Shown: positions 28,404 to 36,737 of the stretch, in pieces
Layout: each line of letters opens with the position of its first letter
Position numbering within the stretch: the first letter of the stretch is position 1
Source: a bacterium
GTDB taxonomy: Archaea; Thermoproteota; Bathyarchaeia; 40CM-2-53-6
Direction: 5' to 3'
DNA: 43,094 bases
NCBI GenBank assembly: GCA_021323995.1
Contig: JAJPJY010000067.1
Span: 1-43,094 of the forward strand
The notes under the pieces: model-generated
Seen by the model: the letters and a program-made list of their open reading frames with translations, nothing else
What the model was told of the DNA's origin: nothing
Database searches by the model: none
Translations under genes and position numbers: made by a program

Positions 28404-28961
28404 CTACTTCTTCGGAAGCCGCGTTATTCCCATGTAGACGAGGGCTAGCATTACGACAGCGACGCCAAGCAGGGCTATCTCGATTATCGAGAGAGTGGAA
28501 CTTGTGAAGCTGAGTGGCTGATATGTTGGAAGAGTGAACGCCATTGCGGCTGAGCCCGTATAGTATGTTCCCGAGTTGATGTCCGTCCCGACTTTTATCG
28601 AGACTGATCCGCTGAGAAAGTTTACTCTGCCATCCGTTGGGACTGTGAACGAGTATTGTGTATTGTAGTTTTGTCCCCCGGCCACGGCTTGAGTAATGCC
28701 GTTCGTTGTTACGTTGCCGTCAAAATGGTCGGTGACAAATGAGAACCATGGATAGGTGATGCTGATGTTCTTTACAGTGAAAGCCTGGGTGCCTTGGTTT
28801 CGTACCGTGATGTATAGTGTGCCTGAGTCTCCAGGATTGTAGGCTGACTTGTCCGTTCGAGCGTAGATGACTGGAGCGAAGGAGGCGTGGCTTGGCGCTA
28901 TTGCGAGCGCGCTGATTATGCATAGTGCGAGCATTGCCAATATCGTGCTTTTCATTTTCAT
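28404..28961 (-). CDS. secreted or surface-anchored protein (signal peptide, beta-sandwich-like domain, C-terminal TM)
   Basis: MKMKSTILAMLALCIISALAIAPSHA; DKSAYNPGDSGTLYITVRNQGTQAFTVKNISITYP; C-terminal TM IIEIALLGVAVVMLALVYMGI. Confidence 0.75.
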   Translation of the reverse strand: MKMKSTILAMLALCIISALAIAPSHASFAPVIYARTDKSAYNPGDSGTLYITVRNQGTQAFTVKNISITYPWFSFVTDHFDGNVTTNGITQAVAGGQNYNTQYSFTVPTDGRVNFLSGSVSIKVGTDINSGTYYTGSAAMAFTLPTYQPLSFTSSTLSIIEIALLGVAVVMLALVYMGITRLPKK

Positions 28962-29071
28962 GAGCCGATCGGCTTCTAGAGGCGGTAAAAGGTTAGTTGT
29001 TACCTTCGATACACGACAGGTTTTGCTGATTCGGGAAAGCTTGATACGGAATAGGATTAACGTGCTCTCTG

Positions 29072-29169
29072 GGGCTCGTCGTCTAAGACGCTTCTCAGCG
29101 TCGGCGAAGCCTGGTTAGGACGTCGCCCTGACACGGCGAAGGTCGCAGGTTCAAATCCTGCCGAGCCCA
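29072..29169 (+). tRNA. tRNA-Val(GAC), D-loop intron
   Basis: Acceptor GGGCTCG/CGAGCCC, anticodon arm TCGCC-CTGACAC-GGCGA, T-arm GCAGG-TTCAAAT-CCTGC. 23-nt intron AGACGCTTCTCAGCGTCGGCGAA (29086-29108) between A14 and G15; distal helix GACGC/GCGTC, central CGTC/GGCG, cuts TA^A and AA^G. CCA encoded at 29170-29172. Confidence 0.95.
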
Positions 29170-29292
29170 CCAGCTTAATCACAGATTTCCAAATAATTCA
29201 AGTCTTGAAGATCCAACAACGGCCTTGATTCTCCAAGAGAGAATCCCAATAAGAGAAGGGACTGGAACTATACTAAATGTCGAGTGCCAAGG

Positions 29293-29457
29293 CTAATGGT
29301 TAGCCAGTACAGTTGCGGGCGTCTCTGTTTCGACTAGAGAGTTCAACTCTGCCTCGTGGTGGCTTAGAATGTAGCCGTCATTGTCGCAGAAGTACATCTT
29401 CAATCGTGAAATCCATCGCATCGTTGTACCGCAACGGGGACACTTGACCTTGTCCAT
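29293..29457 (-). CDS. small zinc-ribbon-like protein, 54 aa
   Basis: MDKVKCPRCGTTMRWISRLKMYFCDNDGYILSHHEAELNSLVETETPATVLANH*; absent from the ORF track. Confidence 0.5.
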   Translation of the reverse strand: MDKVKCPRCGTTMRWISRLKMYFCDNDGYILSHHEAELNSLVETETPATVLANH

Positions 29458-29515
29458 TTCTCTCGAATCTCGAAGTTGAGGGTTGAGCTGGAGACGGATG
29501 AGCGACCCCTATGCT

Positions 29516-29704
29516 TCAAACTATTCGGGTTCTATTGATCTTCTTATTTTGCCAGGAGTATCTTCGGAGTGTCGTGGTAGCTCCGAATCCGCATGCCGCG
29601 CATCTCTTCTTCCTTACATGGTATGCGTGGCGGCCGCACCTCCGGCATCGAATGTGAGTACCCTTTCCGCCAGCCTTTCCGAAGGAGGTGGTCCCTTTCG
29701 TCAA
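29516..29704 (-). CDS. rpl37e: 50S ribosomal protein L37e
   Basis: [58 protein letters not shown]. Confidence 0.97.
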   Translation of the reverse strand: MTKGTTSFGKAGGKGTHIRCRRCGRHAYHVRKKRCAACGFGATTTLRRYSWQNKKINRTRIV

Positions 29705-29791
29705 CGGTCTAGCCTATGGTGTCCGGAGAGGGGATTCAAGATAAAGGTTCCATTAGCCGGGAGAGGTACCTTTCGAGCTGGGAAGAGGGCC

Positions 29792-30919
29792 CTAGTGCTC
29801 TGCCATCTTTAGGCTCTGGCGTAGCTCGGCAACGGTGTCTCTGACCTGTTTCGTGGTCTGCTCGGTATCAGTTGTTGGGAGATCGTGTACGTTTCCCGGA
29901 ATGGGGTCTTTAGTAGCGTTCTCGAATTTCTTGGCCCATTCTATGGGTATGTTGTCGCTTAGACTTTTGTTGGAAAGAGTCGCGAATGCAACTGTCCATA
30001 CTCTTGGTACGTTGGCGAGAGTATAGCCTCCTCCCCCGAATAGAAGAAGTCTTCCATTGCACAGCTCGTGTGCAAGACGGTGCATTTCCCCCACAATCTC
30101 CGAATATGCGTTAGTCGTTAGTCGAAGGTGAGCCAGTCTATCGTCTATGTGTCCGTCTGCACCGCACTGAACGAGGATGACCTCAGGCTTGAAGTCTCGA
30201 ACAACGCGGGGAACGATCTCTCGAAAGGCTTCAAGATATGCCTGGTCTCCCGTTGATGGTGGGAGTGGAATGTTCTGCTTTAATCCTCTCGCGTCTCCTT
30301 TCCCTGTCTCGTCTGGAAATCCAGTTCCGGGGAATAGGTAGTGTCCGCTCTCGTGGAAGTCGATGTTGAGTAGTGTCGGGTCGTCATAGTAGCCGTACAT
30401 TACTCCGTCTCCATGATGAGCATCGATGTCAAGGTACAAGAGTCGTTTCAGATGATATTTTGATTTCATATAGGAGATCACGATGGCAGGGTCGTTGAAG
30501 ATGCAGAACCCAGAAGCTCGTTCTGGATGAGCATGGTGCAGACCACCGGACGGATTGAAAGAATGTGAGATTTTTCCACCCATGATCATGTCCGCGGCTG
30601 CCAAGGATGCTCCGACTACCAGGCTCGTTGCTTCGTAACAACCCTTGAAGGCAGGTGTGTCGCCGGCGTCGAGGAGGCCCGATCCTTTTCTACTGTACTC
30701 CTCGACCAGAGATACGTAGCTATTCTCATGGAAGAGTTGGATTTCATCTCTTGTCGCCGACCGTGCCTCCACTACCTCGACCGTATCGTCGTCGAGCAAT
30801 CCTTTGGATCGAATTAGGTCGAAGGTGAGCTTGACTCTTATTGGTCGTAGGGGGTGGAACGGTCCGAGATCATAGTTGACGAAGCCATCGTCCCATACGA
30901 GGCCCGTTCTTCCGGTCAA
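29792..30919 (-). CDS. histone deacetylase / acetoin utilization (AcuC) family protein
   Basis: FHPLRPIR, FNPSGGLHHAHPERASGFCIFNDPAIVI, LYLDIDAHHGDGVMYGYYDDPTLLNIDFHESG, VQCGADGHIDDRL, LLFGGGGYTLANVPRVW. Confidence 0.94.
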   Translation of the reverse strand: MTGRTGLVWDDGFVNYDLGPFHPLRPIRVKLTFDLIRSKGLLDDDTVEVVEARSATRDEIQLFHENSYVSLVEEYSRKGSGLLDAGDTPAFKGCYEATSLVVGASLAAADMIMGGKISHSFNPSGGLHHAHPERASGFCIFNDPAIVISYMKSKYHLKRLLYLDIDAHHGDGVMYGYYDDPTLLNIDFHESGHYLFPGTGFPDETGKGDARGLKQNIPLPPSTGDQAYLEAFREIVPRVVRDFKPEVILVQCGADGHIDDRLAHLRLTTNAYSEIVGEMHRLAHELCNGRLLLFGGGGYTLANVPRVWTVAFATLSNKSLSDNIPIEWAKKFENATKDPIPGNVHDLPTTDTEQTTKQVRDTVAELRQSLKMAEH

Positions 30920-30946
30920 GGACTGTTGACCTAATCGGGTGTGCGA

Positions 30947-32362
30947 CTATTCGACGTGAACGTAGGCCAGCGGTGATTTCTCGAATAGTCTGATGGATTT
31001 GATGTTGGTGAACTCTAGCATTCCGTATCGGGATAGTTCGCGGCCTATGCCGCTGTTCTTGATTCCTCCGAACGGCATACGTGGGTCTGATACGACGATA
31101 TTGTTTACCGTGACCATGCCGGTTGCTAGTTGTCGAGCAATTTTGTCTGCTCGTCGGATGTCTCTGCCCCAGACGCTTCCGCCTAGACCGAAGTCGCTCC
31201 TGTTTGCATGTTTGATTGCGTCAGCGTCGTCTTTGACAATCATGACTGGTGCGGCGGGTCCGAAGGTTTCCTCCTTCATGACTGGCATGTCCGGCTTTAC
31301 TTCGGTCAGGATCGTTGGTGGGTAGTAGAATCCCTTGCGCTTCAGTCTCTCGCCTCCGAGTTCGAGCTTGGCTCCCATCTTGACCGAGCCCTTGACTTGC
31401 TGGTCGAGGATCTTCAGAGCCTCTTCTCTCACCATGGGACCCATGTCTGTCTCAGGGCTCATTGGGTCTCCGACTTTGAGCGATTTAGTCTTGGTAACGA
31501 AACGATCTAGAAAATCGTCAGCGACAGTTTTCTCTACAAAGAAGCGTTTTGCGCAGATGCAGCTTTGTCCGTTGTTTATGAATCGGCCCGCGACCGCGCC
31601 GGTTGAAGCCGCTTCAATGTCAGCATCGTTGAGTACGATGAATGGGTCACTGCCGCCTAGTTCGAGTACGATCTTCTTCAAATGTCTACCCGCCTGCTCA
31701 GCGACGCTGCGGCCTGCCGGGACGCTTCCTGTGAAAGAAACCGCGGCCGTCTTGGCTTCAATCAGATAGGACGCTACCTCAGAGCTTCCGAGGACAACGT
31801 TGAAGGTGCCAGGGAATGTTTCTGATGAGTCAAAGATCTCCTGTAGAGCAAGTCCTGACTGAGGAGTGATGCTCGACGGTTTGAAGATCGCCGTGTTCCC
31901 TGCCATCAAGGCGGGAGCGGCAAATCGAATGCATTGCCATAATGGAAAGTTCCAGGGCATTATCGAGGCGATAACGCCGAGCGGTTCGAATGATACGTAG
32001 CTGTCTGATGCGTCAGTGTTGAAAGCTTCAGGGCCAAGGAATTTTGGCCCATTCTCAGCGAAGTATTCTAGAGCCCACGCGCACTTTGTGACCTCTGGAA
32101 TCGCCTCCTTGATCGTCTTCCCCATTTCAAGAGTGATAGTCCTGCCCAGCTTTTCCTTCTTCTCTCTGAGAAGTCTAGCTGCCCTCTGGAGAAACTCGCC
32201 TCGTCGTGAAGGGGTCAGAGCACGCCATTTCTCAAACGCTTTCCGAGCCTTCTCAACAGATTTTTCCACGTCCGTTCTGGTCGCGGCTCGGAATCTGCGT
32301 ATGATCTTGCCACTGGCTGGATTGATCGTTTCGATCCAACGTTTAGTCTTCTTCACGGGCAA
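30947..32362 (-). CDS. aldehyde dehydrogenase (succinate-semialdehyde dehydrogenase-like)
   Basis: PWNFPLWQCIRFAAPALMAGN, SFTGSVPAGRSVAEQAG, LELGGSDPFIVLNDAD, NNGQSCICAKRF, EETFGPAAPVM. Confidence 0.94.
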   Translation of the reverse strand: MPVKKTKRWIETINPASGKIIRRFRAATRTDVEKSVEKARKAFEKWRALTPSRRGEFLQRAARLLREKKEKLGRTITLEMGKTIKEAIPEVTKCAWALEYFAENGPKFLGPEAFNTDASDSYVSFEPLGVIASIMPWNFPLWQCIRFAAPALMAGNTAIFKPSSITPQSGLALQEIFDSSETFPGTFNVVLGSSEVASYLIEAKTAAVSFTGSVPAGRSVAEQAGRHLKKIVLELGGSDPFIVLNDADIEAASTGAVAGRFINNGQSCICAKRFFVEKTVADDFLDRFVTKTKSLKVGDPMSPETDMGPMVREEALKILDQQVKGSVKMGAKLELGGERLKRKGFYYPPTILTEVKPDMPVMKEETFGPAAPVMIVKDDADAIKHANRSDFGLGGSVWGRDIRRADKIARQLATGMVTVNNIVVSDPRMPFGGIKNSGIGRELSRYGMLEFTNIKSIRLFEKSPLAYVHVE

Positions 32363-32533
32363 AATAGTTACGGCTGGGGTGGGTTCCGTGGACTCCTATA
32401 AGCTATGCACGTGAACCGCCTTCTAACAGTCGTCTTAGGATCCAAGCGGTAGGAAACGCCGCATTTGGAGACACGGCCGTCCACCTGGGACTTGGCGCTA
32501 AACTTATTTTCCGATTTGCAATTCGCTTGTAGC

Positions 32534-32896
32534 ATGGCCAAATATGCTGATATTGTTGTGAAGGGTGCCCTGGACAATATTCGAAACCTAACCCATCAGG
32601 CGTTCATGTCAAACGGGTTCGATGTCAGCTGGGAGAGTCAGACGAAAGGCAAGGCAGAGAAAGGAAGTAAGGGCGCCAACATAATGTTGGGAGTACTGGC
32701 GCAACACTACAAGGTTGAATTCGAGATATTTCCAGCATCTGAGGGCGGAACACTAAGGCTCGTCAAAGTTGGATCGGGGGCGGCCGGAGGCTTGCTGGGT
32801 ATGCGGAAGGTCAACAAACAGTTCGACCTTCTATCCGACACCCTATCCTCATGGTTCAAACAGCAAGGTGTACTCATAGGCATGAAGAAGGAATAA
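32534..32896 (+). CDS. hypothetical protein, 120 aa
   Basis: MAKYADIVVKGALDNIRNLTHQAFMSNGFDVSWESQTKG...; the longer ORF-track start (32465) reads through upstream non-coding-looking sequence. Confidence 0.65.
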   Translation: MAKYADIVVKGALDNIRNLTHQAFMSNGFDVSWESQTKGKAEKGSKGANIMLGVLAQHYKVEFEIFPASEGGTLRLVKVGSGAAGGLLGMRKVNKQFDLLSDTLSSWFKQQGVLIGMKKE

Positions 32897-32963
32897 CTAG
32901 GAAGAGCATCAGCCCGATCTGCTCGTCTCTCCCCATACCAACGAACAAGTTATGCGAGTTTGG

Positions 32964-33100
32964 TGGACCGGGCGGGATTTGAACCCGCGGCCCTACGGAG
33001 CAGGGTTAGTGCCTTCCCGCAGTCAGGGTCCACGGTGACCTGCCAAGCGGGCGATCTTCGGCCAGCAAGCACGCTGCATACCAGGCTGATCTACCGGCCC
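32964..33100 (-). tRNA. tRNA-Ala(GGC), three introns
   Basis: Acceptor GGGCCGG/CCGGTCC with G3:U70, D-stem GATC/GATC, anticodon arm CCCGC-TTGGCAT-GCGGG, T-arm GCGGG-TTCAAAT-CCCGC. Introns: D-loop GCAGCGTGCTTGCTGGCCGAA (33057-33077); 37/38 GGTCACCGTGGACCCTGAC (33022-33040); 44/45 AGGCACTAACCCTGCTCCGTAG (32993-33014). CCA encoded at 32961-32963. Confidence 0.93.
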
Positions 33101-33160
33101 ACAAAAAAGCGCCAGCCGCGCCTCGCTTGATAAATTGGTTTGCATCCCTATAACCCAAAG

Positions 33161-34462
33161 TCATCTAGGCTGGCCGGAGACCAGAACAGTCTTACTCGAC
33201 ATAACCTTCTGAAGCAGAAAACCGGAGACGATGCTTAGAACCGTGAGAATCGCTACTGCTGAGTAGAATACTCCTTGGACTCCGCAAGGCGGCCCACAAG
33301 ACTGGCTTCCCAGCTGGTCGGCGAGACCCGCCAAGACCGTCCCCAACGCAAGTCCCACGCTGAGCATTAGACTGTATAGGCCCATCGTCGCGCCCCGGAA
33401 GCCGAGGCTTGCTTTGTCTGCCATGTAAGCCAGGACCGAAGGCAACAGCGCAGCCCCGAAAAAGAACAACAAAGCGGCCCCAACTAGGATCGGGCCGATC
33501 ATATTGTACGCGTCGAGCCATGGAGTGCCTTGAGGAACCAGGATGAGTCTCTGGAACAAGTCGGGAAAGATGAGTAGGAATCCGATCTGTCCCACCAGTC
33601 CGATAACCATCGTCTTTGTCCGTCCGATCTTGTCTGAGACTCTTCCGAACAAGACTGCGCCTGCTCCTAGCACGACTAGGCCGAGGAGGAGTAGCGGAGT
33701 CACCTGGGAAATATAGGACTGGGCCAGACCCGGCTTCGCCTCCTTCAACAATCGCGGAATGAAGAGATAGAACCCGAGAACAATCGTAAGCGCAAACCAG
33801 ACCGGCAGAATCGACGAGACGTCCCCCGTCAGACTATCAAAAATTTGTTTCAGGCTACGCCTCTGGGGAGCGGAGTGAACGGGCTCTCTTAGAGCAAAAT
33901 AGGCGAAAACGGGAGCGATGGCCATGACGCCCGAGACGATAAAGAACGAGTCTCCGAGAGATCCGCTATAGACTTGGCTGAAGGCCACCCCGAGCACGAG
34001 TCCGACCCCGTAGCCGGCGAGGGTGAACAGGTTGAACGCGCCCATCCCAGTCCCCCGATTCTTCTCCACAGTGAGATCGGTGATCATCGCGAGGGACGAG
34101 ACGGTGATTAGGGCGGCTGCGAGTCCCTCAATTGCATGAGCGCTGCCGACCAGAAACAGGTTGTTTGACAATCCGATAACGAACGTCAATGACGAGACAA
34201 GAATCAATCCCGCTAGGAACGCACGTCTTCTACCCCGCTGGTCCACATAAGCCCCCACAGGCAACGCGGATAATCCCTCAACAGCCGGATAGAGCGCGGT
34301 CACGATGCCGGTCACTGCTGGGCCTGCTTGAATGTAGAGTGGAAAGATCCAGATAATTGCGCCAAACCCTATTCTGGTGACGAAGACTGAGGCGTAGAGT
34401 AGCGACAGTGTTCCTAGCTTCGCGAGCCAGGCTGGACCCTTGACCAATATTCTTCCGTGCAC
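33161..34462 (-). CDS. MFS transporter
   Basis: Multi-TM; GAYVDQRGRRRAFLAG and GRVSDKIGRTKTMVIG; similar to the MFS protein at 19895-21112. Confidence 0.88.
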   Translation of the reverse strand: MHGRILVKGPAWLAKLGTLSLLYASVFVTRIGFGAIIWIFPLYIQAGPAVTGIVTALYPAVEGLSALPVGAYVDQRGRRRAFLAGLILVSSLTFVIGLSNNLFLVGSAHAIEGLAAALITVSSLAMITDLTVEKNRGTGMGAFNLFTLAGYGVGLVLGVAFSQVYSGSLGDSFFIVSGVMAIAPVFAYFALREPVHSAPQRRSLKQIFDSLTGDVSSILPVWFALTIVLGFYLFIPRLLKEAKPGLAQSYISQVTPLLLLGLVVLGAGAVLFGRVSDKIGRTKTMVIGLVGQIGFLLIFPDLFQRLILVPQGTPWLDAYNMIGPILVGAALLFFFGAALLPSVLAYMADKASLGFRGATMGLYSLMLSVGLALGTVLAGLADQLGSQSCGPPCGVQGVFYSAVAILTVLSIVSGFLLQKVMSSKTVLVSGQPR

Positions 34463-34573
34463 GCTCAGTCTGGGCTGGCTTTATTCGTCTTATCTAACCG
34501 GCCGCGACGAGTATCCGGTATCCTCTAGAAAGCTTAATTCGTCAACATGTTTTTCGAACAGTCGCCGAGGATT

Positions 34574-34704
34574 GCCGAGGTAGCTCAGCCTGATCCTTCT
34601 ACGCGGAGGCCACGGAGAGCGCCCGGCTGAAGATCCAATTCAGAAACCGGGTTGGCGGTCAAATCTGACCGGCCCATTCGCAGGTTCAAATCCTGCCCTC
34701 GGCA
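34574..34704 (+). tRNA. tRNA-Phe(GAA), three introns
   Basis: Acceptor GCCGAGG/CCTCGGC, D-stem GCTC/GAGC, anticodon arm CCCGG-CTGAAGA-CCGGG, T-arm GCAGG-TTCAAAT-CCTGC. Introns: D-loop, about 19-22 nt near 34593-34614 (junction ambiguous); 37/38 ATCCAATTCAGAA (34633-34645, 13 nt); variable loop GCGGTCAAATCTGACCGGCCCAT (34655-34677). CCA encoded at 34705-34707. Confidence 0.92.
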
Positions 34705-34712
34705 CCACAAAC

Positions 34713-35249
34713 CTGGCACCAGAAGACTATGCTGAAGCTAGAGAAAAATATAGACCCGACAAGATCCACACCCTATTCGTAGCCGAGTCACCGCCCTCCT
34801 CTGGAGGCTACTTCTACTTTCCAAACACGATTGGAAAAGACCACCTCTTCAGGGAAACAATGAAGGGATTGAAACTCTGGCCCGTCAAGAAAGCCATGAG
34901 CAAGGGCGTTGACAAGAGACCGCTGCTAGAAGAGTTCCGGTCCAGAGGCTTCTTTCTGATCGATACTTGCGAAGTACCAGTCGACAAGCTATCGGCGGCC
35001 CAAAGACGTGAAGCGATCAATCGAAACGCCCCGGGCCTTGCGACAAGAGCGCAAGCGCTTCATCCAGACCACATAATAGTTGTCAAGAAGACAATCTACC
35101 GTCCAATACGGGACGCTCTACAACGCGCGGGCTTCCAACAAAGAATTCTGAACAAGCAGCCAATCAGTTTTCCCAGCCATGGCAACCAGAGAAAATATCG
35201 CATTGCCCTCCGCCGACTACTGGGAAACCGTCAAGAAGGGAGCGAGTAG
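34713..35249 (+). CDS. conserved-looking hypothetical protein; start codon unclear
   Basis: Frame upstream of the first ATG (34860) is open and protein-like: NLAPEDYAEAREKYRPDKIHTLFVAESPPSSGGYFYFPNTIGKDHLFRET-MKGLKLWP... No ATG/GTG/TTG between the tRNA-Phe 3' end and 34860; start set tentatively at CTG 34713. Confidence 0.6.
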   Translation: MAPEDYAEAREKYRPDKIHTLFVAESPPSSGGYFYFPNTIGKDHLFRETMKGLKLWPVKKAMSKGVDKRPLLEEFRSRGFFLIDTCEVPVDKLSAAQRREAINRNAPGLATRAQALHPDHIIVVKKTIYRPIRDALQRAGFQQRILNKQPISFPSHGNQRKYRIALRRLLGNRQEGSE

Positions 35250-35258
35250 GAAAGTCTC

Positions 35259-35933
35259 ATGCGCCAAAACGAAGTACTAACCTTCGACTGTTATGGAACG
35301 CTTATCGATTGGGAAACGGGAATCAGAACCGCTTTCCAGAACGCCCTCGCGAAGACCAATGGTCCCGCCCAGCTCGCGGAAAAGGCAGCAGAGATATACG
35401 AAGTTGAAGAACGAAAGGTCGAGAAGCAGACTCCGCATCTACCATACCGCGAAATCCAGGCGAAAACGGTTCTAGAGGTTGCCGCAAGAATCGGTTGGGG
35501 TCTCTCGCCGGCCGACTCCTCTTTCTTGGCCAAGGAACTTCCTCGATGGCAACCCTTCGAAGACACGAATCCGGCATTAGCGAGGCTCAGCAAGAACCAC
35601 GCTCTCGGCATACTGTCCAACGTTGACAATGATCTCTTAGATCTCACCCTCAAACATTTTCGAACCAAATTCGAAATAATCGTTACCGCTGAGAGGGTTA
35701 GGTCCTACAAGCCGGCCCTCGCACACTTCAAGGAGGCTCAGAGAATAATCGGCGACAGACCCTGGATCCATGTCGCATCAAGCATGTACCATGATATCGA
35801 GCCGGCTAACAAGCTCGGACTAAGAGCCGCTTGGGTAAACAGGAAACACCTGCCTAAACCGGATCGTTTCTCACTTGCTGACATCTGGGAGGTAGAGGAT
35901 CTCCTCCAACTGGCAGAACGGCTAGACGCATGA
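35259..35933 (+). CDS. HAD-superfamily hydrolase (haloacid dehalogenase-like)
   Basis: LTFDCYGTLIDWETG, GILSNVDNDLLDL, RSYKPALAHFKEA, HVASSMYHDIEPANKLGLRAAWVNR. Confidence 0.88.
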   Translation: MRQNEVLTFDCYGTLIDWETGIRTAFQNALAKTNGPAQLAEKAAEIYEVEERKVEKQTPHLPYREIQAKTVLEVAARIGWGLSPADSSFLAKELPRWQPFEDTNPALARLSKNHALGILSNVDNDLLDLTLKHFRTKFEIIVTAERVRSYKPALAHFKEAQRIIGDRPWIHVASSMYHDIEPANKLGLRAAWVNRKHLPKPDRFSLADIWEVEDLLQLAERLDA

Positions 35934-36018
35934 GTACGCTCAAACCCTTCTCAAACAAGGACAGATCAGGGTCTTCTGGCAATGATAGGATTCTTCGAAT
36001 CCTCAAGGGCTATGACGA

Positions 36019-36615
36019 TTAGCCGAGTGCTGATCGTACTGCACCGCTGATGGTTTCTTCCCAGCCTATCATGTACTGCTTCTCCATCTTCCTCACGACT
36101 GACTCTTCGACATAACGGGACATTCCCCTTGTGGCCATTTTCGCGTGGAACACTTCGTGAAGCAGTGTCGAGACTGCGTTCATAGTGATCTCTTGGAGAA
36201 GCCTCTGCCGCTTCTCAGAGGAGCCCATCACGGGTTTTTCGAAGAGGCTGAACCCGTTGTTCCTTATCCATTCCTTGGGGATTTTCAGCGGGTAGACGCT
36301 GATCTGTGACGCGGTAGAATTGTAGCTGCCGTGGAGGACTCTGTTCGGTTGTCCTCTGAAGGAGCGTGCGGGGAAGACCATCACTCGCACATCCACGGGT
36401 CCACTGATTCTTATGTTCTCGATTTCAAGAATCTTGCGAAGTTTATCCCTTATCCTTGGGTCCTGGATGATCTTGATGACGAAGCTCGCGTAACTATAGA
36501 AGAACGTCTTTTCCTTCTTCGTATACTTGACGAGAAGAGAAGGCGGCGGGTTTGCTATTCTCAGTTCCGGAGTCCATAAGATTCCAGAAGTGAGATCATC
36601 CGGCCGGCTCAGCAT
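36019..36615 (-). CDS. hypothetical protein with HExxH motif (possible metalloprotease-like)
   Basis: NAVSTLLHEVFHAKMATRGMSRYVEESVVRKMEKQY. Confidence 0.65.
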   Translation of the reverse strand: MLSRPDDLTSGILWTPELRIANPPPSLLVKYTKKEKTFFYSYASFVIKIIQDPRIRDKLRKILEIENIRISGPVDVRVMVFPARSFRGQPNRVLHGSYNSTASQISVYPLKIPKEWIRNNGFSLFEKPVMGSSEKRQRLLQEITMNAVSTLLHEVFHAKMATRGMSRYVEESVVRKMEKQYMIGWEETISGAVRSALG

Positions 36616-36659
36616 AGCCGTCTCTATTCAAAGAGGCCCTTCCTTTAATGTTCGAGAGC

Positions 36660-36676
36660 CGTTCTTGTTAAGAACG
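36660..36676. repeat. perfect inverted repeat CGTTCTT-GTT-AAGAACG
   Basis: 7-bp arms, 3-nt loop, intergenic between two minus-strand genes. Confidence 0.6.
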
Positions 36677-36737
36677 CGGACCGTGCCCTGCGCTAAATCA
36701 TAGCGAGGTTAGGGGCTGCGAAAGACCTGGTTGAAGT

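Noticed and set aside
34563-34580. Direct repeat GCCGAGG-att-GCCGAGG before tRNA-Phe
   Set aside because: Only 7 nt and the second copy is the tRNA acceptor strand; probably chance.
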